Of a stretch of DNA of 6,541 nt, positions 1 to 6,118 are shown one piece after another (the stretch's first letter is position 1; the number at the start of each line of letters is the position of its first letter). Source of the stretch: Pseudomonadota bacterium. Lineage in GTDB: Bacteria > Pseudomonadota > Gammaproteobacteria > Pseudomonadales > Pseudohongiellaceae. Location of the stretch: contig JADFOC010000158.1 in assembly GCA_022563075.1 (NCBI GenBank), positions 1 through 6,541 on the forward strand. The letters run 5' to 3'. The notes beneath the pieces were generated by a model. It did not search any database and was not told the origin of the DNA. It saw only the letters and a list, made by a program, of their open reading frames with translations. The position numbers and the translations under genes were made by a program.

Positions 1-58
1 GCAGTGTTAACCATGCACCAAAACTGGCGGCACCCCGAATGAATAGTCGTCGATCCAT
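1..58 (-). CDS. N-terminus of a Tat-exported protein (partial)
   Basis: Reading leftwards from the ATG at 58-56, the first 19 residues are MDRRLFIRGAASFGAWLTL, after which the gene leaves the window. Residues 3-4 are a twin arginine in the context R-R-L-F-I-R, followed by a hydrophobic Ala/Gly-rich stretch. That is the layout of a twin-arginine (Tat) signal peptide, so the mature protein is probably exported folded, often with a cofactor. The start is supported by a good ribosome binding site, AAGAGG on the minus strand (67-72), 8 bases before the ATG. The function cannot be told from this fragment. The gene is first in its direction, with a 318-base spacer upstream. Confidence 0.7.
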   Translation of the reverse strand, partial: MDRRLFIRGAASFGAWLTL

Positions 59-376
59 GTTACCAACCTCTTTGTTGAAGAATATCTCCGCGCTTCTGTC
101 TCTGCGCGCCTAGCTATTTGTTTATATTTAAAATCCCTATTGCAAATTTTCCGTGATCCTCGCCAGGAGAAGGCGTGCAGATATTTAGGACACCAGCAAG
201 CATTCGGCGAATATTTCCAACCTAATCAAGAGCAACAGATCAGGCTTGTTTATTGGACTCCTCGGCCTGAGACATGCCAGGCAGATTCACCAGCTTAGAA
301 ATAAAAACGAAGAGTCAAATTCCCTCACCTCTTCGTTTTCTTTTTATTCTAATTAATTATCTGTGTCAGCAGGGGC
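59..376. other. Intergenic spacer, no gene seen
   Basis: This 318-base stretch lies between two minus-strand genes. I see no reading frame with coding character. It should hold the promoter and 5' leader of the Tat-protein gene on its left side; an AT-rich patch at about 113-152 is the likeliest promoter region, but I could not find a well-spaced -35/-10 pair. A short G/C inverted repeat (CGCGC ... GCGCG, about 89-108) lies in the presumed leader. The right end holds the terminator described separately. Confidence 0.6.
304..339. terminator. Bidirectional Rho-independent terminator
   Basis: AAAACGAAGAG (304-314) and CTCTTCGTTTT (329-339) form a perfect 11-bp stem with a 14-base loop. On the plus strand the stem runs into T-rich sequence (TTTTCTTTTTATT). 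On the minus strand it is also followed by a T run (303-307). It starts 37 bases beyond the stop of the DUF6265-like gene and should end that transcript, protecting the next minus-strand gene from read-through. Confidence 0.85.
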
Positions 377-856
377 TTAACGAGCTTTCAATGGGATTTG
401 AAATTTATTACCAGCGGCATTTTCAATATCGATATTGAAAGAATCCGGAGTTGGTCGACTATACGCCAACGTTACCATGCCACCTTCAGAGACAGCGCGG
501 AACAACACCCTATTCTCACCGATCTCCTCCAGTGCCATGACTTGCGCCGCAGCAGTTCTTGGTACAAAACCAGCGTCCCATTGTTGAATATGCAATTCCA
601 GCGAGCCGTCTTTCTCTTCGATGGTAATTACTTCGAACATGCTGGTGCCGCCGTTGCCAGTCATTCTAACCATCGAGGCAATGGAGCCACCGGTCGGTAA
701 GATCCAGTTTTCTTCGAGGGTATTGGGACCTAAGTTGCCCACCCAATTTCCTGTCATCCAGGCCAGATCATCGATATCGGCCGCCGGGCCAGCCGCGAAA
801 GTGGTGCTGGCAAGCAAAGCAAATGCCAAGCTAGCTGTTAGTTTCTTGGATATCAT
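377..856 (-). CDS. Secreted DUF6265-like protein
   Basis: This is a small exported protein of 159 residues with no known catalytic function. Residues 1-21 form a Sec signal peptide (K4-K5, hydrophobic core, then S-T-T-F-A-A), with cleavage likely after an Ala near 21-22. The mature part opens with LAWMTGNWVG (31-40), then LEENWILPTGGS (47-58) and MFEVITIEEKDG (73-84). This W.G.W / EE.W..P.GG / FE...IE order is what I know from the DUF6265 family. I chose the ATG at 856 rather than a TTG seven codons upstream because GGAG (863-866) sits 6 bases before it and the signal peptide then begins properly. It appears to be a single-gene unit: a terminator follows and a divergent spacer precedes. The family assignment is from memory of motifs and is moderately sure; the gene call is firm. 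Confidence 0.8.
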   Translation of the reverse strand: MISKKLTASLAFALLASTTFAAGPAADIDDLAWMTGNWVGNLGPNTLEENWILPTGGSIASMVRMTGNGGTSMFEVITIEEKDGSLELHIQQWDAGFVPRTAAAQVMALEEIGENRVLFRAVSEGGMVTLAYSRPTPDSFNIDIENAAGNKFQIPLKAR

Positions 857-862
857 GTAGAA

Positions 863-866
863 CTCC
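863..866 (-). promoter_or_regulatory. Ribosome binding site deciding the DUF6265-like start
   Basis: GGAG on the minus strand, 6 bases upstream of the ATG at 856. It selects this ATG over the in-frame TTG at 877, which has no comparable site. Confidence 0.6.
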
Positions 867-961
867 GTTTTTAACAAGATAGTGATTGACTGCAGGTTTT
901 TTATTCTTCGAGGGCTGATTTAAGCGCAAATATGAGATTGGAGCAAAATTATTTGCCGCTA

Positions 962-980
962 AGATTCAACTATTGAATCT
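962..980. promoter_or_regulatory. Perfect 19-base dyad in a divergent spacer, possible operator
   Basis: AGATTCAA (962-969) and TTGAATCT (973-980) are exact inverted copies separated by CTA. The dyad lies in the 173-base spacer between the minus-strand DUF6265-like gene (start 856) and the plus-strand pseudogene (start 1030), about 50 bases upstream of the latter. Size and symmetry suit a dimeric regulator. There is no T run, so a terminator is unlikely. No regulator gene is in the window, so the binding role is inference. Confidence 0.35.
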
Positions 981-1029
981 CAGTGTAGTTAGGACTGAAT
1001 TATTAACCTAAGGCAGTCAAGCTCTGGGA

Positions 1030-2034
1030 GTGAAATCACCGTTAGTTCTTGTGTTGGTACTATCTGCCGTGGGGCCTGGATTAGCCATAGCCCAGCCCGG
1101 CTCTGATTACACGGTTCCACGCACCGAATACGGTCAACCTGACTTCCAGGGAGTTTGAAATTTTGCCTCGCATACCCCGATGCAACGACCCGAGCAGTAT
1201 GCGGACAGAGAATATCTAAGCGCCGAAGAAGTCGCCGAGAATGAAGCGCAGCGCATAGAGATTTTTGAGAAGAGGGTCGACAGTGGCGATGGTGTGGGTG
1301 GATACAATTCTTTCTGGTACGAGAGTGCCGGCATTGGTCACAACCTGCGCACTTCACTCATCACTTATCCGGTGAATGGCAGGTTGCCACCGGTAGTCGA
1401 GGGTGCCTACCACCAAGTGGGTAGCCTGGGCGAGGATATCCCGGGAGAGCGTCCGCTGCGCGCCCTGTTTGGAGGTCTCGCCAAAGACGGTCCGGAAGAC
1501 CGTGGCTTGTCGTAGCGCTGCGTCATCGGATTTAACCCCGGGCCTCCACTCCTTCCTAGCGGCTACAACACGAATGTGCAGTTCTTCCAGAGCAGAGACA
1601 CCGTCGTCAGCATGACCGAAATGGTCCACGACGCGAGGATTGTGCCGCTGAATCACAGACCCCAACTCGATGATGGCATCCTCTTATGGGCCGGTGATTC
1701 ACGAGGCTATTGGGAGGGCGATACCCTGGTAGTCGAAACCAAAAACTTCAATGGCCTGACCCAGAGTTTTCCGCCGTCTGCCTACGGGACTTCTTATGAC
1801 AAGTTTCTTAGCGAGCGCTTTACTCGAGTGGGTCGGTACACCACCGGGTACGAATTCACCATCGAAGACCCGAGTACTTTCACCGACAAGATCACGGCGA
1901 TAGTACCCATATCCAAGGTGGATGGGCTGCTGTACGAATACGCTTGCCACGCAGGCAACTACGGAATGGCAAATATGCTGCGTGGCGCACGCCAGGAAGA
2001 ACGAATGGCTGCCGCCGCGGAAGGGACGGAGTAA
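1030..2034 (+). pseudogene. Exported protein of unknown function with two in-frame stop codons
   Basis: One frame (GTG at 1030 to TAA at 2032-2034, 334 codons) reads as a coherent exported protein. It has a signal peptide at residues 1-22 ending A-I-A-Q, then TVPRTEYGQPDFQGV (residues 29-43, apart from the stop), and near the end LYEYACHAGNYGMANMLRGA. These motifs match an uncharacterised family of secreted proteins I recall from marine Gammaproteobacteria and Acidobacteria, in which PD(L/F)QGVW is conserved. Codon 43 is TGA exactly where that Trp (TGG) belongs. Codon 162 is TAG, before RCVIGFNPGPP, where the family tends to have Glu or another polar residue. Both are explicable by one base change and no frameshift is visible. 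TGA and TAG are real stops in neighbouring genes, so code reassignment is unlikely. The GTG start has only a poorly placed GGGAG before it. Internal starts could yield fragments at 1180-1515 and 1576-2034, but these would lack the signal peptide. Confidence 0.75.
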
Positions 2035-2060
2035 TTTTCGCTACGGCGATCTGACCAGGG

Positions 2061-2110
2061 ATAATTAAGGTCAGTGTCGAATTGTGGCATCTGGTGAATT
2101 CGACACTGAC
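2061..2110. repeat. Palindromic intergenic repeat, copy A
   Basis: A perfect 14-bp inverted repeat, GTCAGTGTCGAATT (2070-2083) against 2097-2110, encloses a 13-base loop (2084-2096). Positions 2061-2108 match copy B (2575-2622) at 43 of 48 bases in the same orientation, loop included. It sits 26 bases after the pseudogene stop and 15 bases beyond the stop of the VOC gene, so it may also act as a terminator for both convergent genes. REP-like or MITE-like in form; I cannot name the family. Confidence 0.8.
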
Positions 2111-2125
2111 TCTGTCAATAGCCTC

Positions 2126-2503
2126 TCAGCCCAGCTTCATTTCCATGAAGCAGAGCTTGTTGCCGTCGAGATCACGCACGTAGGCGCCGGTGAACATGCC
2201 CGGGATGCGTTCCCCCGGCGCGCCTTCGTCCGTGGCGCCGAGTTCGATCGCTTTCGCGTGGAGCTTGGTGATCATCTCGATCCCGTCCACCGGAATAGCG
2301 ATCATGTTGCCGTTGCCGCAGTTATGCGCCTCCTCGTTATAGGGGATGCAGATGGCGAGCATGGGCTCGTTGGTGCTCTTGCCATAGAACTTAATGCGGT
2401 CCATGCCGAACAGCTGCTTGCAGCCTATCTCGGATAACAGGGCGTCGTAGAAGGCACAGGCTTTATCCAGGTCGCTGGTGCCAATCGTGGTATAGGCAAT
2501 CAT
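2126..2503 (-). CDS. VOC (glyoxalase/bleomycin-resistance fold) family protein
   Basis: This is a 125-residue protein, normal size for a single VOC-domain unit with two beta-alpha-beta-beta-beta modules. The first module starts MIAYTTIGTSDLDKACAFYD, the usual N-terminal strand and helix. The second ends GAYVRDLDGNKLCFME (106-121), the DxDGN signature. In classic metal-dependent members the third residue after DGN is a Glu ligand; here it is Cys118, and the N-terminal strand has no His, so a canonical glyoxalase metal site is missing. Substrate is unknown. The start ATG is preceded by a purine-rich stretch (AAGAGAGAAG) rather than a clear Shine-Dalgarno site. It appears to be transcribed alone, bracketed by the two palindromic repeats. 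The fold call is strong; function is open (possible small-molecule binding or lyase-type activity). Confidence 0.85.
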   Translation of the reverse strand: MIAYTTIGTSDLDKACAFYDALLSEIGCKQLFGMDRIKFYGKSTNEPMLAICIPYNEEAHNCGNGNMIAIPVDGIEMITKLHAKAIELGATDEGAPGERIPGMFTGAYVRDLDGNKLCFMEMKLG

Positions 2504-2573
2504 TATTTCTTCTCTCTTTGGATTGATAATTAGTTGGCTATCGCCAGAAAATTCCGTGTCTAAGAATAATAAT

Positions 2574-2634
2574 AATAATTAGGGTGATTGTCGAATTATG
2601 GCAGCTGGTGAATTCGACACTGGCCCTAATTATT
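2574..2634. repeat. Palindromic intergenic repeat, copy B
   Basis: Arms 2574-2597 and 2611-2634 pair over 11 outer bases (AATAATTAGGG) and 9 inner bases (TGTCGAATT). An imperfect 4-base patch (2585-2588 with 2620-2623) separates the two stems. The 13-base loop (2598-2610) differs from that of copy A at two positions. The left edge overlaps five AAT units (2565-2579). On the minus strand the hairpin starts 17 bases after the stop of the metallo-beta-lactamase-fold gene and is followed by an AT-rich run, so it may end the operon transcript. Confidence 0.8.
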
Positions 2635-2651
2635 TCCCTGACCTTTATTAG

Positions 2652-3608
2652 TTATCTTAGCTGGAGAGTGCTGAGCCAGTGGTCCAGACCCTGTGCGTTG
2701 AGTTCCATATCCTGGGCTATTAGCGAGCGAATCGTTGCCACATCGACGCCGCATTGCTGATCCAGCAGGTAGTTAATACTGGATTGCAGGATTGATTGTG
2801 CAATTTTTTCGCTGCGATTTTCTGCGGTGCTAAATTCTTTGGCGGTGTCCGCATAGTCGCGGATCGAAATTTTCAAAGATGCTTGCAGTAATTCCACCTG
2901 CTCGTGCATGCCGAAGTGAGTTACATAGATTCTTTTGGGGTTAAATGACATCAGCCGATCAAGCGTTAGCGGCCATGTCGATGGATCGAACTGCACTGGC
3001 GTACTCGGCGGAAAAATAAACCGCGCCCGGCCGCCATTTAATTCGGGATAACTGGCACCAAAGGTGTCGCCGGTGAACAAGCCCTCACTCTGCTCATCGT
3101 AGACACAGTAGTGATGCCTGGCATGACCCGGCGAATCGAGAAATACCAATTTCCGTCCATTAAAATCCAATTCGAATCCGTCTTCGGCTATCTGTATTCG
3201 TTCTGCCTCCACTGGCACTAATCTTCCGAACATCCTGCCAAATGCTGCCTCACCGTAAACTGCCAATGAGCCCTGCTCCAATTTCTCAGGATCGATCATA
3301 TGGCGAGCGCCGCGCGGATGCATCAGCAACGTGGCATTAGGCAAATGCTGCATCAAGCCGCCTGCACCGCCCGCATGGTCCAGATGTACGTGAGTTGGCA
3401 TCACGTAGGCAACATTTTCCAGGGCGATGCGCTTGCGCTTCAATACCTCCAGTAGGATGGGCACGGAATTGTTGGTGCCGGTATCGATAAACCCAGCCAT
3501 GCCATCATGTTCGATTAGGTAACAGGCCGCCAATCCAGGGCGGTGCAGCATGGTGTCGATACAGGTAATGCCGTTTCCCAGGTCCTGGTAATAAATTTGA
3601 TCAGACAC
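2652..3608 (-). CDS. Metallo-beta-lactamase-fold hydrolase
   Basis: This 318-residue cytoplasmic protein (no signal peptide) has a complete binuclear metal site. It carries THVHLDHAGG with His73, His75, Asp77 and His78, then His162 in DSPGHARHHY, Asp181 in FTGDTFG, and His231 in YVTHFG. These are the HxHxDH, His, Asp and His ligands of the superfamily. About 80 residues follow the last ligand, probably a helical C-terminal extension. The order HARHHYC / GDTFG / FPPSTPVQFDPSTW resembles an uncharacterised hydrolase group common in Pseudomonas and relatives, from memory. The start is GTG at 3608, chosen because AGAGGG (3617-3622) lies 8 bases upstream. It is the last gene of the operon, 16 bases after the aminopeptidase. 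Substrate is unknown; ester, lactone or thioester hydrolysis are all possible. It is not evidence of beta-lactam resistance. Confidence 0.88.
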   Translation of the reverse strand: MSDQIYYQDLGNGITCIDTMLHRPGLAACYLIEHDGMAGFIDTGTNNSVPILLEVLKRKRIALENVAYVMPTHVHLDHAGGAGGLMQHLPNATLLMHPRGARHMIDPEKLEQGSLAVYGEAAFGRMFGRLVPVEAERIQIAEDGFELDFNGRKLVFLDSPGHARHHYCVYDEQSEGLFTGDTFGASYPELNGGRARFIFPPSTPVQFDPSTWPLTLDRLMSFNPKRIYVTHFGMHEQVELLQASLKISIRDYADTAKEFSTAENRSEKIAQSILQSSINYLLDQQCGVDVATIRSLIAQDMELNAQGLDHWLSTLQLR

Positions 3609-3616
3609 CTTTTATT

Positions 3617-3622
3617 CCCTCT
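3617..3622 (-). promoter_or_regulatory. Ribosome binding site supporting a GTG start
   Basis: AGAGGG on the minus strand, 8 bases before the GTG at 3608 and only 2 bases past the stop codon of the upstream aminopeptidase gene. The layout suggests reinitiation after the upstream gene. Confidence 0.6.
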
Positions 3623-3624
3623 AG

Positions 3625-5079
3625 CTACTCGTCAAACGCATAGAAAGCCCGAGCAGCCCGATACAGGTTATACACATCCACCTTGGAACTCACCGCAAAC
3701 GGAGTATGAATCGACAGTAGCGGAACCCCAAAATCGATTACCTCGATATTCTGGCGCGAGAACTCCCCGCCGATGGTGCCGCCGCCGGCACTACCTACTT
3801 TGTAAGTACTGGTTTGCCACGGAATGTTATTGCTGTCGAGCAAGTGACGGGTCCAAGCGATAAATTCCGAATTCGCGTTATTCCCCTGTCCATAAAGTTT
3901 CAGGTTTACACCGTAACCAAGCTTGGGCGCATTGCCCAGTTCCCAGGCACCGGGATTCATCGGATTCACCCCTGGATTCACGTCGATAGAGATGAATCTT
4001 GTGTGGCGCAGAGCCCTCCTGAACAGAGGTTCCCGATATTCACTGCCCAGCTCTGAATAGAGCAATCGGGACAGTAGATCGGCGAAGTGTTCGGATCTGG
4101 CTCCCGTATTATTGCGATTACCTACTTCCTCATTGTCTACAAGATAGGCCATCGTGGTTTTCTGTGGTCGTGGCACTGCCGCGATGGCCCGCAGCGTGGT
4201 ATAGGAAGCCAGTCGATCGTCCTGACCATAGGCGGCGATCAGGCCGCGATCAAAGCCCATGTCTCTTGGCGCTCCTGCAGGAACCAGGGCCAATTCGGCA
4301 GACACCAGATCGGCTCGAGTCACTCCGTATTCCCGATCGAGATAGGCTAAGACCCGGTCTACCACGTCGCCATCGGACTCCTGATTTGGAATGTGACCCA
4401 CTACCGGATCCAGGTCTTCTGGCCCGATAAAATCATCCAGGCTACGCGAACCTCGACCGCGATCTACATGCGGCGATAACTCAGGGATCATAAAAATCGG
4501 ATCATCTGCATCCAATCCGATGGAGACGGCTATGGTAGTACCATCCTTCTGGTCTATTCTTCCCAGCAATGCCAGTGGCAAATTAGTCCATTGATGATAT
4601 TTAATACCGCCGTGATTGTTAGTCTGGAACAAGGCAAATTCGCTGTCCTGATACAGTGGTCGACCCTTCAAATCCAGATGTGGTGAATCGATGTGAGCCC
4701 CGATTATATGAAACCCCTCTCGCAGGGATTGCTCACCGATGACCAGCAGGCTAATGGCTCTATCTCTATTCACCTCATAGATTCTAGTGCCCGGTATCAG
4801 CACAGTCGACCCCGTAAGCTCGGTGAAACCATTCGCTTCGGCGAAAGCGACTGCCTCTGTTACGAAGGTGAGTTCGGTGCGCGCACGATGTATAAAGGCT
4901 TTGTAGTCTTCAGCAAACTCAAAAACACTGGCGCGCTCGGCGTCTGACATGCCAACCCAGGAAGATTCACACTGTAGAGTTTCAACACAATCATCAGATG
5001 GTTGTGCAACTGCAATTGACATCGAAAAGAAAAAGATAAGCGTAATTAGTTTGAGAACAAGAGGATTTGGATTTTTCAT
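3625..5079 (-). CDS. Exported M18-family aminopeptidase
   Basis: This 484-residue protein resembles M18 aminopeptidases (aspartyl aminopeptidase / aminopeptidase I), which release N-terminal residues using two metal ions. All expected ligands are visible: His129 in GAHIDSPHLDLK, Asp287 in GQDDRLASYT, the Glu pair 317-318 in DNEEVGN, Asp366 in SIDVNPGVNP, and His458 in LSIHTPFAVSSK. HGGIKYHQWTNLPLALLGR (156-174) and the C-terminal VDVYNLYRAARAFY also fit the family, closest in my memory to the clostridial-type branch. Unusually for M18, residues 1-26 are a Sec signal peptide (K2, K10, hydrophobic 11-20, then S-I-A-V-A-Q), so the mature enzyme is probably periplasmic. The ATG at 5079 gives that peptide; the binding site is weak (GGAT, 6 bases upstream). 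It follows the dehydratase gene by 50 bases and precedes the hydrolase by 16. Substrate preference is not known. Confidence 0.9.
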   Translation of the reverse strand: MKNPNPLVLKLITLIFFFSMSIAVAQPSDDCVETLQCESSWVGMSDAERASVFEFAEDYKAFIHRARTELTFVTEAVAFAEANGFTELTGSTVLIPGTRIYEVNRDRAISLLVIGEQSLREGFHIIGAHIDSPHLDLKGRPLYQDSEFALFQTNNHGGIKYHQWTNLPLALLGRIDQKDGTTIAVSIGLDADDPIFMIPELSPHVDRGRGSRSLDDFIGPEDLDPVVGHIPNQESDGDVVDRVLAYLDREYGVTRADLVSAELALVPAGAPRDMGFDRGLIAAYGQDDRLASYTTLRAIAAVPRPQKTTMAYLVDNEEVGNRNNTGARSEHFADLLSRLLYSELGSEYREPLFRRALRHTRFISIDVNPGVNPMNPGAWELGNAPKLGYGVNLKLYGQGNNANSEFIAWTRHLLDSNNIPWQTSTYKVGSAGGGTIGGEFSRQNIEVIDFGVPLLSIHTPFAVSSKVDVYNLYRAARAFYAFDE

Positions 5080-5129
5080 TATTTATCCATTATTAGTTAG
5101 TAAGCGTTAGCGATCACGCACATAATCTG

Positions 5130-6113
5130 CTACGGCGAAGGGTATTTTTCAAGACACTGTGCCAATGTCTCCCGGTCGATATTGCCGCCAGAGAGAATGA
5201 TGACCACCGTGTCCCCCGCTACATCTATCTTTTTACGCAACAGCGCCGCCAGGGCCACTGCGCCACCGGGTTCTACCACCAGTTTCAAATACCTGAAAGC
5301 GAAACTCACCGCATAGGCAACATCGTCTTCAGACACCACCAGATAGTCATCCACCGTCTTGCGGTTAATCGACCAGGTAATTTCGCCCGGGGTAGTAGCC
5401 ATCAAGGCGTCGCACATGGTGGCAGCGGTGCCAGCTATTTTGATTCTCTTTCCTGCTTTGTTTGAGAGGAAATGGTCATCAAATTTTTCTGGTTCTACAC
5501 CATAGACCTGCGTCGTTGCATTGGCAGCCTTTACCGCCGTCGACACACCCGCCAACAAGCCACCGCCACCGCATGGAGACAGCACCTTATCTGGCGTCTT
5601 AGCAAATTCGCGCAGTTGTTGCATGAGTTCCAAGCCACAGGTTCCCTGTCCGGCAATGATGTCCTCATCGTCGAAGGCCGGCACCAGCGTGGCGCCGGTT
5701 TGCTCGGCCATATCCGCGGCAATATCTTCCCGAGACTCGCTGTGACGGTCATACAAGCGAATAGTAGCACCCAGTTTTTGGGTGCCCTCCAATTTGATCG
5801 CCGGCGCATCTTGCGGCATCACTATTGTCGCCGGCATGTTTAACAACTGCGCGGCATAGGCGACTCCCTGCGCGTGATTGCCAGAGGAAAACGCCACTAC
5901 CCCCAAGGCCCTTTCTGCGTCACTCAGCTGCCTTAACCGATTGTATGCTCCGCGAAATTTAAAGGCCCCGATGTGTTGCAGACACTCCGGCTTGATGTGT
6001 ACCTCGGCAGCCAAATACTGGTTAAGTTGAAAACAGGTTAACAGCGGTGTCTTCTTGACGACACCGTCTAGTCGCTCGGCAGCTTGTTTGATGTGTTCGA
6101 TTGTTACGGTCAT
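5130..6113 (-). CDS. PLP-dependent threonine/serine dehydratase-like enzyme
   Basis: This is a fold-type II pyridoxal-phosphate enzyme of 327 residues. The family deaminates threonine, serine or hydroxyaspartate to 2-oxo acids and ammonia, and includes serine racemase. Lys52 in HIGAFKFRGAYN is the cofactor lysine. SSGNHAQG (76-83) is the substrate loop, CGGGGLLAG (181-189) binds the cofactor phosphate, and SGGNID (308-313) lies at the pyridine end. In GVEPEKFDDHF, Glu207 and Asp213 match the divalent-cation ligands of serine racemase. No C-terminal ACT regulatory domain is present, so it resembles catabolic TdcB-type or threo-3-hydroxyaspartate ammonia-lyase enzymes rather than biosynthetic IlvA. 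The ATG at 6113 has no Shine-Dalgarno site but lies 5 bases after an upstream stop (6119-6121), suggesting translational coupling. It is the first complete gene of the operon. The exact substrate is not decidable here. Confidence 0.88.
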   Translation of the reverse strand: MTVTIEHIKQAAERLDGVVKKTPLLTCFQLNQYLAAEVHIKPECLQHIGAFKFRGAYNRLRQLSDAERALGVVAFSSGNHAQGVAYAAQLLNMPATIVMPQDAPAIKLEGTQKLGATIRLYDRHSESREDIAADMAEQTGATLVPAFDDEDIIAGQGTCGLELMQQLREFAKTPDKVLSPCGGGGLLAGVSTAVKAANATTQVYGVEPEKFDDHFLSNKAGKRIKIAGTAATMCDALMATTPGEITWSINRKTVDDYLVVSEDDVAYAVSFAFRYLKLVVEPGGAVALAALLRKKIDVAGDTVVIILSGGNIDRETLAQCLEKYPSP

Positions 6114-6118
6114 AGAAA

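Noticed and set aside
240..282. Short inverted repeats around GCCTGA/TCAGGC as a second terminator or ncRNA
   Set aside because: Stems of 5-6 bases with long loops and no T run; within chance expectation.
1180..1515. A separate 111-residue plus-strand gene between the two stops
   Set aside because: It is in the same frame as the sequence before and after it, has no ribosome binding site, and its motifs continue across both stops, so it is a piece of the pseudogene.
1354..1665. A 103-residue minus-strand frame opposite the pseudogene
   Set aside because: It is antisense to a frame with clear family motifs and has no recognisable domain or start signal; a shadow.
1030..2034. Alternative genetic code explaining the internal TGA
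   Set aside because: TGA ends the VOC gene and TAG ends the aminopeptidase and dehydratase genes, each at the expected protein length, so both are ordinary stops here.
2565..2579. Five AAT units as a phase-variable microsatellite
   Set aside because: Too few units, outside any coding frame, and partly the edge of the palindromic repeat; no evidence of variability.
4087..4430. Plus-strand frames opposite the aminopeptidase and other long genes
   Set aside because: They mirror strongly conserved minus-strand enzymes and show no protein-like character of their own.
5077..5090. Tiny leader frame (Met-Asp-Lys-stop) overlapping the aminopeptidase ATG
   Set aside because: The overlap TAATG is suggestive of coupling, but it has no ribosome binding site and three codons can arise by chance.
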